DNA from: Spartobacteria bacterium
GTDB taxonomy: Bacteria; Verrucomicrobiota; Kiritimatiellia; RZYC01
DNA length: 64,000 bases
Assembly (NCBI GenBank): GCA_009930475.1
Contig: RZYC01000012.1
Span: 1 to 64,000, forward strand
Reading direction: 5' to 3'
Part shown: one piece after another, positions 1 to 7,625 of the stretch
Layout: the number at the start of each line of letters is the position of its first letter
Numbering within the stretch: position 1 is the stretch's first letter
Position numbers and translations under genes: made by a program
The notes under the pieces: model-generated
The model's database searches: none
The model's input: the letters and a program-made list of their open reading frames with translations, nothing else
Told to the model about the DNA's origin: nothing

Positions 1-225
1 GTTCTGATACGTCGTTTCTTTTTTTTCTAATAAACGCAGTGCAACACAGGCATCCAGCAGCAATGTTGCGGCACGTACATCAAAGTGAACGGCATGGGCA
101 ATGGAATACACATCGGACAGCGGATGATCGGCCAGGTAATCAAAGATGCCGGCATCAGATGCGGTAAAAAGAATACTGGATTGATAAAAGGCACTGGCCA
201 TATCGGTGATGAGCGAGGGATTCAT
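1..225 (-). CDS. O-methyltransferase, N-terminal dimerisation domain (cut by window edge)
   Basis: Only the first 75 codons are visible; the gene runs off the left edge of the window. The start codon is ATG at 225, with an AAGGAT ribosome binding site about 9 bases upstream, 5 bases after the eboE stop, so it looks translationally coupled to eboE. The visible protein begins MNPSLITDMASAFYQSSILF and continues with a helical pattern (FTASDAGIFDYLADHP, then an LLLDACVALRLLEKK stretch). This matches the winged-helix dimerisation domain that precedes the SAM-binding fold in plant-type and polyketide O-methyltransferases. The catalytic domain lies outside the window, so substrate and activity are unknown. 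The position suggests it modifies whatever metabolite the ebo genes handle. Family call fairly sure, function inferred. Confidence 0.7.
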   Translation of the reverse strand, partial: MNPSLITDMASAFYQSSILFTASDAGIFDYLADHPLSDVYSIAHAVHFDVRAATLLLDACVALRLLEKKETTYQN

Positions 226-230
226 TGGCG

Positions 231-1427
231 TTATATCCTTTCCAAGGTCCAGGCATACTCGCGGGCGATGCTGTCGATGATATCGGCACATTTAAGCTCA
301 TCCGGCAGCACATCGAAGGTATAGGTCTCTATTTCACAGTGGGTAATATGCTGCTTTTGCACTTCGTCGAAGAATGCGGCATCCAGCTCGTCGGACGTTG
401 ACTGCAATCCCTGATGGGACGAAAAATAGAGCGGAACATGAAAATGGATACGGCTATCCCCTGCCCTGTCGCACGAAGACCATTTCTGCCAGTGCGTCAG
501 TGCCTCCGGCAGGTCACGATACGACTGCACCACACCATCTGTCGCGCGAAAACGTGTCTGATGCAGATAAACGGGATCGCACAGTGCCTCCAAACGTGGC
601 CATTCCATTGTGGCCGGATCACCTTTCAACGCAGCACTGATCTGCAGCTTAGGAATAGCGATGCCGGCGTCGGCGAACCGATGCAGCGCAGTAGCTGGTG
701 ATTCAAAACCCACAGAAAAATGGCAGGTATCAAGACAAACGCCGATGTAGCGAACAATCAAGGCTTCGGCCTCGGACTCCTTGCACCTCAGGCGTTTGGC
801 GAGCATCTCCCGCCCGTCCCGACGCAGTCGTGCAAAGAAATCGATGCATTCCTGCGTGTTTTCCAGAAGACAATCCGGTTCTGGCTCCAACGCCAGCTGG
901 ATCAAAGTCCCCTTCGACTGAAACAGCGCATCCAAATGCACGACCACGTCCATTAGGGATACAATGCAGGCAGCTATCGTTGTTTCCGTGTCTTTTCCAT
1001 CGAATTTATACCCCAGCGGGACAGAACTGATACTTCCAGTCATGCCGGAGGGCAGCAATTCTGACAGTACGTCGGCAGCACGACAGGTATAATCACGCCG
1101 CGCAGCAGTCGTCCAGTCGGGCTGATAAACCCGTTCCTTAACCCGTTCCCCGTGAAAGACTCCATAAGGAAACGCGTTCAGCGTAAAAACATACAGTTGA
1201 TCATGCTCCAAAAAGTTACGAAACTCCCGCAACGTACCCGGCTGCAGTAATTCATCGACAGCCCGTGCGCCAAGCCATAAGCCAAGCCCAAACATCGTCC
1301 CGGGTGCGATGCGTTCATGTAATTTTTTTGACGTGGCCTGTATGGCGGCAAACTGGTCGGCCCAGGCGGTACCGGCATGGACATTGAGACAATACGTCAG
1401 ATGACATTCCGATCCTTCAACTTGCAT
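231..1427 (-). CDS. eboE: EboE-like TIM-barrel protein (metabolite traffic protein EboE)
   Basis: 398 residues. The sequence has features I recognise from EboE, a sugar-phosphate isomerase/epimerase-like TIM-barrel protein of the ebo cluster: an early LTYCLNVHAGTAWADQ segment, then YVFTLNAFPYGVFHG followed by VKERVYQPDW, and later SISSVPLGYK. ebo genes are known from cyanobacteria (scytonemin precursor export) and other bacteria, where they are linked to moving secondary-metabolite precursors to the cell envelope; the exact reaction of EboE is not established. The ATG at 1427 lies inside the end of eboD (11-base overlap), so the two are surely co-translated. The downstream methyltransferase starts 5 bases after its stop. 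No signal peptide is seen, so a cytoplasmic location is expected. Confidence 0.83.
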   Translation of the reverse strand: MQVEGSECHLTYCLNVHAGTAWADQFAAIQATSKKLHERIAPGTMFGLGLWLGARAVDELLQPGTLREFRNFLEHDQLYVFTLNAFPYGVFHGERVKERVYQPDWTTAARRDYTCRAADVLSELLPSGMTGSISSVPLGYKFDGKDTETTIAACIVSLMDVVVHLDALFQSKGTLIQLALEPEPDCLLENTQECIDFFARLRRDGREMLAKRLRCKESEAEALIVRYIGVCLDTCHFSVGFESPATALHRFADAGIAIPKLQISAALKGDPATMEWPRLEALCDPVYLHQTRFRATDGVVQSYRDLPEALTHWQKWSSCDRAGDSRIHFHVPLYFSSHQGLQSTSDELDAAFFDEVQKQHITHCEIETYTFDVLPDELKCADIIDSIAREYAWTLERI

Positions 1428-2613
1428 GAATCGCCTCGCTGCACGCTTTTAGATCAGCTATAGACTGTTCAATCCGTGTCACATCCATCTCATGCACATC
1501 CTTGGATTGTCCCAATCCGTCCGGCAAAGTAATGGTCAACTGTCCACCCAGATGTTCTTGGAAATCATCCAGTCCGCGCAGAATGCTCAACGTGCCCTCT
1601 GCGGTCTTTGTTTCCAGCCATTCAGAATAAACAGGTAACCCCGCACGATGCAATCCACGTAAAACCGTCCCCCGCTCGCCCTCACTAACAAAACCCAGAC
1701 GAAAAGCATAACAACAATCCAGAGCCACGCCGATGGCAACCGCCTGACCGTGTCCCAATGCATGTTTTGACAAAATTTCCAACCGATGGGCTGCCCAGTG
1801 TCCAAAATCCAGCGGACGCGCCGTCCCTGTTTCAAAAGGATCCCCGCCTTCACAAATATGATTCAGATGCAGCTCCGCACAGCGGCGGATCAGCGTCTCC
1901 ATGGGTTCGGGCTCCCGTTTTTTGAGTGACTCGGCATCATTGCACAACTGATCGAAAAAGTGACGATCCTTGATCACGGCCACCTTAAAAGCCTCCGCAA
2001 TCCCGCCGCGCCAGTGATCATTGGGCAGCGTCCGAAGCAAAGAAAAATCATTAATCACCGCAAAGGGCGGAGCAAATGTCCCCAGATAATTTTTCTGTCC
2101 AAAACGGTTCACCCCGTTTTTAATTCCCACTCCGGCATCATTTTGCGCTAGAACCGTACTGGGCATACGAATCAGCCGCATGCCACGGTGAACCAGAGAC
2201 GCAGCAAATCCCACCACATCCAGCATACTGCCGCCGCCGATGGCCAGCACATAGCTTTGCCTGCATAGTTTGTATTCCGTATGCCCCAGCGCATCAATAA
2301 TCCGCTCAAATGCATCTCGCTGATTTTTGGCCGATTCACCGCCCGGGACAGGAAAAGGATCTGCAACCAGTATCAGTGAATCACTGTGCTGATCAAAATA
2401 GCCCCTTATCAGCTCCTCATAGGCCGGATAAGCCCGGGCCAATCCTTCATCCCAAAATACAATCACACGATGACGACGATGCTCACCCGGCCGATTCATC
2501 GTTCGAACCAGCAGGTCGCGGCGCGGATCCATCGCATAGGATGTAAAAATTACTGGATATCTGAAATCAACCTGAACTGTCTGCTCTATCTGCCATTCAT
2601 TCTGCTGCTGCAT
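1417..2613 (-). CDS. eboD: EboD-like 3-dehydroquinate synthase homologue
   Basis: 398 residues from the ATG at 2613, chosen because GGGAG lies 8 bases upstream; an upstream in-frame start would add 15 unlikely residues. It belongs to the sugar-phosphate cyclase/dehydroquinate synthase fold. The NAD-binding GGGSMLD motif is at about 127-133. Probable metal ligands are the Glu in GGIAEAFK (about 207), His in the GHWAAH segment (about 272) and His in LGHGQ (about 288). In ebo clusters this protein is EboD. Family members make cyclitols such as 2-epi-5-epi-valiolone or desmethyl-4-deoxygadusol as well as dehydroquinate, so the product here is unknown. It heads the eboD-eboE-methyltransferase unit and is separated from glgC by a hairpin. 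eboA, eboB and eboC are not upstream; they could lie beyond the left edge. Confidence 0.82.
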   Translation of the reverse strand: MQQQNEWQIEQTVQVDFRYPVIFTSYAMDPRRDLLVRTMNRPGEHRRHRVIVFWDEGLARAYPAYEELIRGYFDQHSDSLILVADPFPVPGGESAKNQRDAFERIIDALGHTEYKLCRQSYVLAIGGGSMLDVVGFAASLVHRGMRLIRMPSTVLAQNDAGVGIKNGVNRFGQKNYLGTFAPPFAVINDFSLLRTLPNDHWRGGIAEAFKVAVIKDRHFFDQLCNDAESLKKREPEPMETLIRRCAELHLNHICEGGDPFETGTARPLDFGHWAAHRLEILSKHALGHGQAVAIGVALDCCYAFRLGFVSEGERGTVLRGLHRAGLPVYSEWLETKTAEGTLSILRGLDDFQEHLGGQLTITLPDGLGQSKDVHEMDVTRIEQSIADLKACSEAIHAS

Positions 2614-2787
2614 ATGCCTGCTCCCTGGTAAAAAAACGACGGAGTAAAAACGATCCATCCTTTTTAACGATCAGTCCGTATACAGCATACAGAATCCCAA
2701 AGAAACACAATAATGACGATCTGGCGCAACCCGCCGTCGTCCAGCCCTGCTCATACAAGGGAACAACCCTGATAAAACAGAGCGGGA

Positions 2788-2813
2788 GCGGGATCGGTTC
2801 ATCCCGATCCCGC
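2788..2813 (-). terminator. Strong hairpin after glgC
   Basis: On the minus strand GCGGGATCGG, a GATGAA loop and CCGATCCCGC form a perfect 10-bp GC-rich stem 14 bases after the glgC stop. A TTTT run follows only about 10 bases past the stem, so it is not a textbook intrinsic terminator. It is still the best candidate for ending glgC transcription ahead of eboD. Confidence 0.6.
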
Positions 2814-2827
2814 AAAGTGAAACATTT

Positions 2828-4066
2828 TTACAGCCGCGTTCCCGCAGGAAGGACGGTTGTTTTTGGTATACAGATAACACCGTCACGAACGGTATACAGA
2901 TCACTTTCGAAGGGATCCGGTTTTCCGTCGGGGGTAATATAACAGCCGTCACCGATGCGGGCATTCTTATCAATAATGGCTCGGGAAATGTAACAATCAC
3001 GGCCAATACCCAGCTTAGGCAATCCCGCAGGTGCTTCATTTTCATAATAGTCGGCACCCATCACCACGGAATTTTCGATCACGGTTCCATCACCAATTAC
3101 GGCACGAATTCCAATCACGGAATGCAGGATACGATGGCCGGAAACGACGCACCCTTCTGCCAGCAGACAGCGATTGAGATCGCAGCAGTTGATTTTTGAC
3201 GGCGGAAGGTATCGCATATGGGTGAAGATCGGTGAGTCCGAATCATAAAAAGAAAATTCAGGAAGCGGATCCGTCAGTGCCAGATTGGCTTCCCAGAATG
3301 CGCCTACGGTTCCGATATCTTTCCAGTATCCATCAAATATGTAACTGAACACGCGATGATCCTTGATCGCACCAGGAATAATATCGTGACCAAAATCCTT
3401 TTGATCATTATCCAGCAAATGGATCAGTGTTTTTGTGTTAAACACATAAATACCCATGCTTGCGAGATAGCGTTCGTTTTCGTACATCGGAGCACGTAGC
3501 GGCTCGAGCTGTTCATCTCTGGTGGGCTTTTCGACAAAATCATTGATCCGCCCCGCTGCATCTACCTGCATGATACCCAGACCAAGGGTTTCCGCACGAT
3601 CCACAGGCTTAGTTGTAATGGTAAGCTCGGCCTTGTTCTCTATGTGCTTACGCAGCACATCAACAAAGTCCATGCGATAAAGCTGATCACCGGACAGCAC
3701 CACGACAAAATCCGGCTTGGTATCTTCTAAATATCCCAGCACCTGACGCACGGCATCGGCGGTTCCATGAAACCATGCATTGCTTTTCGGCGTCTGCTGC
3801 GCGGCCATAATACGAACAAATCCCTGATGAAACTGATCGAAATTGTATGAAGACTGCACATGCTGATGAAGCGATACACTGTTGAACTGGGTAAGCAGGT
3901 ATATCTTGCGGATGTGACTGTTCAGACAGTTACTGATGGGAATATCAACAAGGCGATATTTGCCTGCAAGAGGAACCGCCGGTTTTGCACGTTCCTTTGT
4001 AAGTGGCTGTAAACGAGAACCTTCACCACCTCCGAGAATGACTGCCACAGCATTGAATCGTTCCAT
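2828..4066 (-). CDS. glgC: Glucose-1-phosphate adenylyltransferase
   Basis: 412 residues, the usual length for bacterial GlgC. It makes ADP-glucose from ATP and glucose-1-phosphate, the committed step of glycogen synthesis in the cytoplasm. Visible marks are the N-terminal nucleotidyltransferase signature GGGEGSRLQPLTKERAKPAV with KYRLVDIPISNC just after, the SGDQLYRMDF metal-binding segment, the KDIGTVGAFWEANLAL segment, and a C-terminal left-handed beta-helix region (residues about 290-412). The ATG at 4066 has GGGAG about 6 bases upstream. It is transcribed divergently from the methylthioadenosine phosphorylase gene. glgX lies 3.5 kb away on the other strand, so the glycogen genes here are scattered rather than in one operon. 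Confidence 0.95.
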   Translation of the reverse strand: MERFNAVAVILGGGEGSRLQPLTKERAKPAVPLAGKYRLVDIPISNCLNSHIRKIYLLTQFNSVSLHQHVQSSYNFDQFHQGFVRIMAAQQTPKSNAWFHGTADAVRQVLGYLEDTKPDFVVVLSGDQLYRMDFVDVLRKHIENKAELTITTKPVDRAETLGLGIMQVDAAGRINDFVEKPTRDEQLEPLRAPMYENERYLASMGIYVFNTKTLIHLLDNDQKDFGHDIIPGAIKDHRVFSYIFDGYWKDIGTVGAFWEANLALTDPLPEFSFYDSDSPIFTHMRYLPPSKINCCDLNRCLLAEGCVVSGHRILHSVIGIRAVIGDGTVIENSVVMGADYYENEAPAGLPKLGIGRDCYISRAIIDKNARIGDGCYITPDGKPDPFESDLYTVRDGVICIPKTTVLPAGTRL

Positions 4067-4177
4067 TTCTCTCCCTTTCTTTTTAGTTTGCGTTGATCTT
4101 CGTAAATCTATAGTTTTCGGGATTTTAAAATATCTTCGAAAATACTCAACCTAAATAGTGTGAAAGGAATGTCAGGT

Positions 4178-5059
4178 ATGATTTACGGAATTATCGGCGG
4201 CTCCGGTTTCTACGGTATCTCAGACTGGACGTTAGGAGAACCCGTTTCTGTTGAAACACCATTCGGTTCACCGTCTGATCTTTATACACCCATTCATCAC
4301 CAAGGACATACGTTCTACTTCCTTCCAAGGCATGGACGTCATCATACCATTCTCCCGTTCGAAATCAACCACCGCGCCAACATCTACGGCATGAAAGCAC
4401 TGGGTGCAGAAACCATTCTCTCTTTCAGTGCCGTGGGCAGTCTCCGCGAAGATATGCGTCCCTGTGACATCGTCTTGCCCGATCAATATTTCGACCGCAC
4501 CAAATCTCCGGAGCGTCATACCTTTTTCGGTGACGGTATTGCAGCCCACATATCTTTTGGCAATCCAGTCTGCTCGCCCCTGCGGCGGCATATGTTTACG
4601 ACCATCCGTGATATTATGGAAACCGTTCCGGCCGAATCAAAACGGAGGGTCTTTAATCGCGGCACCTATGTCAACATGGCCGGACCGGCATTCTCGACCA
4701 AAGCAGAGTCCTATACCTATCGAAAACTGGGCTTTGATATCATCGGCATGACCAGCCTCGCCGAAGCCAAACTGGCCCGTGAAGCCGAAATCTGCTATAC
4801 CTGCGTCGCTATGGTTACCGATTATGACTGCTGGCATGATGAACAGGATAACGTCTCCGCCGCACTGGTCGCGCAGAACATGGAGCATAATAAATCCATC
4901 GCCATGGAAATCCTCCGCCGTTTTGTTGACGCACCGCCATTCTATCCGGACTGTAGCTGCCACAGCGCATTAAACGGCTCCATTCACACCCATCCGGAAG
5001 CGATAACCCAGAAACAACGCGATGCACTGCGCCCCATTATCGGTAAATACTTACCCTGA
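4178..5059 (+). CDS. mtnP: S-methyl-5'-thioadenosine phosphorylase
   Basis: 293 residues from the ATG at 4178, preferred over the in-frame GTG at 4160 because AAAGGA sits 8 bases before it and the protein then starts directly at the MIYGIIGGSGFYG nucleotide/phosphate-binding strand. The enzyme cleaves methylthioadenosine with phosphate to adenine and 5-methylthioribose-1-phosphate in methionine salvage and polyamine metabolism. Family motifs are a PRHGRHH segment, SAVGSLREDMRPCDIVLPDQ, NMAGPAFSTKAES and IIGMTSLAEAKLAREAEICY, followed by MVTDYDCWH near the purine site. It is monocistronic and convergent with the next gene, with only 9 bases between the stops and no clear terminator. No other methionine-salvage gene is nearby. 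Confidence 0.93.
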   Translation: MIYGIIGGSGFYGISDWTLGEPVSVETPFGSPSDLYTPIHHQGHTFYFLPRHGRHHTILPFEINHRANIYGMKALGAETILSFSAVGSLREDMRPCDIVLPDQYFDRTKSPERHTFFGDGIAAHISFGNPVCSPLRRHMFTTIRDIMETVPAESKRRVFNRGTYVNMAGPAFSTKAESYTYRKLGFDIIGMTSLAEAKLAREAEICYTCVAMVTDYDCWHDEQDNVSAALVAQNMEHNKSIAMEILRRFVDAPPFYPDCSCHSALNGSIHTHPEAITQKQRDALRPIIGKYLP

Positions 5060-5068
5060 CAAACAGCC

Positions 5069-5707
5069 TCAGCCAATCGGTTTGGCCGGAACACCGGCCA
5101 CAACCGTGCAGGCGGCAACATCACCGATAACTACGGCGCCTGCACCTACCACGGCCTGTGTATGGATCTTTATTTTTTGTCGAACGGTGGATCCGATGCC
5201 GATGTGTACTTCATCCCCGACCCGAACCCCGCCGGCCAGCCTGGCTCCTGTGGCCAGATGGACGTGCGAACCGATCAGACAATCATGCTCGACGATCGCC
5301 CCTGTGTTAATGATCGTATTTTCACCAATACGCGCATCCGCATTGATAATGCAGCCCGGCATCAGCTGACACCCCCGGCCAAAACTCGCCTGCGGTGAAA
5401 TAATCGCCGTAGGATGGATCACCGAGCGGGGAAGCAGTCCGCACGCCAGCGCCTTTTCATAAAGTCCCACACGAATGGAGCAATTTCCTGTACTGCCCAC
5501 GCCGACGACAAACTCGCAGAACCCCCGCTCAACCAGCTCCGGCAGCATGGAATCATCGCCAATGATGGAAACAGAACACACCTGCCGCAAAGAACTGTTG
5601 GAATCCAAAATAGCCAGCTCGATATCAGGGTTCGTCTCTAACAAACAGGATATCAGCACTTTGGCATGCCCGCCGCCACCAAGAATCACACATTTTTCTG
5701 CCGTCAT
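5069..5707 (-). CDS. NeuD/PglD-family sugar O-acyltransferase (left-handed beta-helix)
   Basis: 212 residues from the ATG at 5707, set by a GGAGG six bases upstream. The N-terminus (CVILGGGGHAKVLISCLLE) is the Rossmann-like PglD_N domain. From about residue 95 the chain shows hexapeptide repeats (HPTAIISPQASFGRG, then the NTGAIVEHDCLIGSHVHLA region) and ends AGVPAKPI, as in NeuD, PglD and EpsM acetyltransferases. Such enzymes transfer acetyl from acetyl-CoA to amino or hydroxyl groups of UDP-sugars or sialic acid for surface glycans. Here it stands alone, with no glycosyltransferase or aminotransferase beside it, so the substrate cannot be named. His in EHDCLIG is the probable catalytic base by family analogy. 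Confidence 0.8.
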   Translation of the reverse strand: MTAEKCVILGGGGHAKVLISCLLETNPDIELAILDSNSSLRQVCSVSIIGDDSMLPELVERGFCEFVVGVGSTGNCSIRVGLYEKALACGLLPRSVIHPTAIISPQASFGRGCQLMPGCIINADARIGENTIINTGAIVEHDCLIGSHVHLATGARLAGGVRVGDEVHIGIGSTVRQKIKIHTQAVVGAGAVVIGDVAACTVVAGVPAKPIG

Positions 5708-5793
5708 TTTCGTCCTCCGTCCACGCTTCACACATTTGTATCGGAGGGTAGGATAAAACGTTGCCGCAGCCGTACGCAACACAATTAATTATA

Positions 5794-5822
5794 TTGACCT
5801 CGCCCCCTCCTGCCGGTATTTT
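5794..5822 (+). promoter_or_regulatory. Candidate sigma-70-type promoter for the PpiD-like gene
   Basis: TTGACC at 5794-5799 and TATTTT at 5817-5822 are separated by 17 bases, in the gap before the membrane chaperone gene. Four or five of six bases match consensus in each box. Supported only by pattern. Confidence 0.4.
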
Positions 5823-5884
5823 TACCCGCATTTGATTTATCCGATGTGATAGGAACAGGAAACACAGAAGAAAGGTGCCCGTTT

Positions 5885-7573
5885 ATGGCCATGATGATCT
5901 CGAAATTTCACAAGTTGATTCAATCCAAGCTGCTCTGGATTGTATTCTTCATTGTCATTGTATTTTCTTTTGTGTTCTGGGCCATGCCCGGAGCCGCCAG
6001 AGATGAAATCGCTTCGAAAAGAATTAATCCCGGCAAACTGTTTGGACATGAAGTATCACCCGAAGATTTTCGCAGCGCCTACTACAACAGCTATCTGTCC
6101 GCGTGCATCATGGCCGGCCGTCAGGTTCAAATTTCCGATGAAATTGACGAGTTGCTCAACAAGGCGGCCTGGGAACGTATCGCCCAGCTGGAGCTGGCGG
6201 GTCAGCTGAAATTGATCGCTACCGACAACGAAGTCGTCGGATCAATTCGTACACAGCCCCTGTTCCTTAATGAACAGAAACAGTTCGATGAAAACCGCTA
6301 CAGAGGTTTTATTGCCGGCTTCCTGCGTGGCATCAATGTTTCCGAACCAGGCTTTGAAGCCCATGTCCGTGAAGAAATCCTACTGCAGAAAGTGCGCAAT
6401 ATGGTTTACCAGTCGGTGTTTGTAACACCGTTTGAACTGACACGCGCCTTTCATGCCCTTACAGACACATTCGACGTAGAATACGTATCAATCCGTCCGG
6501 AAGATGTGGAATCCCACGTTTCCGTCTCTGACAGCGACGTCTCAGACTATTTTACCGCGCATGCCGATGAGTTTACCATCCCGGAAAAAGTCATTGTCGA
6601 TTATGTCACCTTCCCCGTGGAAGAGTATATGGACGGCATTGAGGTATCCGAAGAAGACGCGCTCGCATACTACAATGAACATCTCGACGACTTTGAGCTG
6701 GAAGCGCAAACCAACGACACTGCGGCCGCCTATGTACCTTTTGAGGATGTGCAGGAAGATCTGGTCAAGGCGCTCACCATGAGTCAGGCACGCGAAAAGG
6801 CCACCGAAGAAGCCACCGCATTTGTGCTGTTGCTTACTGCCGGACGTTCCGGCAAAGCCCCTACATTCGAGGAGGCGGCATCAAAGATCGGTCGCGCTAT
6901 AGCGACATCAGAACCGTTTGCAAAAAATACACAGGTCAAAGCCTTTGATCCGTCGGCACGCGTATCAGTTGACGCTTTTGATCTTCGTCCCAACAAGGAC
7001 GATTATTACAGCAATGCACTGGTGGGTCGCGATGAAGTGTACGTCGTCGCACTGAAAGAAACCATTCCTGAACGCCCCGCGACGCTGACCGAAGTACAGG
7101 ACAAAGTGGAACGTATCGTGGAACAAGATGCTATTTACGATGCACTGACCATGTTCACCAAGAGCTTTATCGACGAGGCAAAAACAGCGATCTCCTCGGG
7201 AGAATCCTTTGCGGATCTGGCAGAAAAATATGATCTGCCGCTGGACACCATGGATGATCTGACTGTCGCCACTGCGGATATGGATGATAGCCTCAACGCA
7301 AAACTGCTTCAGTCACTGCTTAGTCGTAACAAAAATGAAGTGACCGACGCCATCGTCCTGCGTAACGAAATTCTGGTGGCCTATGTCAAGGATCGCTCCA
7401 TTGCCGACGAATCTAAACTGGCGACGGCTCGTCCTCAGCTCCAGCAGCTGTTAAAACGCGAACGTTCACGCAATGTATTTGATTCATGGGATAAATACAT
7501 CCTTGAATACGCAGATTTCCAGAAAACGGCTCCCGCAGCACCCGCTGACACGGCCGAAGAAGATGATGCATAA
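5885..7573 (+). CDS. PpiD/SurA-like membrane-anchored periplasmic chaperone without an evident parvulin domain
   Basis: 562 residues from the ATG at 5885, which has AAAGGTG seven bases upstream; the longer frame from 5846 is unlikely. A short cytoplasmic start (MAMMISKFHKLIQSK) leads into one transmembrane helix (LLWIVFFIVIVFSFVFWA, about 16-33), so the rest faces the periplasm. Residues about 45-270 resemble the SurA-N/PpiD chaperone region (an INPGKLFGHEVSPEDFRSAY segment, long amphipathic helices, then VSEEDALAYYNEHLDDFE). E. coli PpiD has a parvulin-like domain next. Here a helical stretch (FEDVQEDLVKALTMSQAREK) follows directly and no parvulin core can be recognised. The expected role is assisting folding of exported proteins at the Sec translocon. 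Function inferred from architecture. Confidence 0.72.
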   Translation: MAMMISKFHKLIQSKLLWIVFFIVIVFSFVFWAMPGAARDEIASKRINPGKLFGHEVSPEDFRSAYYNSYLSACIMAGRQVQISDEIDELLNKAAWERIAQLELAGQLKLIATDNEVVGSIRTQPLFLNEQKQFDENRYRGFIAGFLRGINVSEPGFEAHVREEILLQKVRNMVYQSVFVTPFELTRAFHALTDTFDVEYVSIRPEDVESHVSVSDSDVSDYFTAHADEFTIPEKVIVDYVTFPVEEYMDGIEVSEEDALAYYNEHLDDFELEAQTNDTAAAYVPFEDVQEDLVKALTMSQAREKATEEATAFVLLLTAGRSGKAPTFEEAASKIGRAIATSEPFAKNTQVKAFDPSARVSVDAFDLRPNKDDYYSNALVGRDEVYVVALKETIPERPATLTEVQDKVERIVEQDAIYDALTMFTKSFIDEAKTAISSGESFADLAEKYDLPLDTMDDLTVATADMDDSLNAKLLQSLLSRNKNEVTDAIVLRNEILVAYVKDRSIADESKLATARPQLQQLLKRERSRNVFDSWDKYILEYADFQKTAPAAPADTAEEDDA

Positions 7574-7625
7574 CCGTCTCTGCGCGCTGAATAAGCTGAC
7601 AGGAAACCATTTGACGAGGTGAGCG

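Noticed and set aside
2597-2815. 72-residue minus-strand frame between glgC and eboD with a hydrophobic stretch (SLLCFFGILYAVYGLIV)
   Set aside because: It starts with a TTG inside the glgC hairpin, runs into the eboD start and matches no family I know. It could be a remnant of a membrane protein such as EboC, but the evidence is too thin to list it as a gene.
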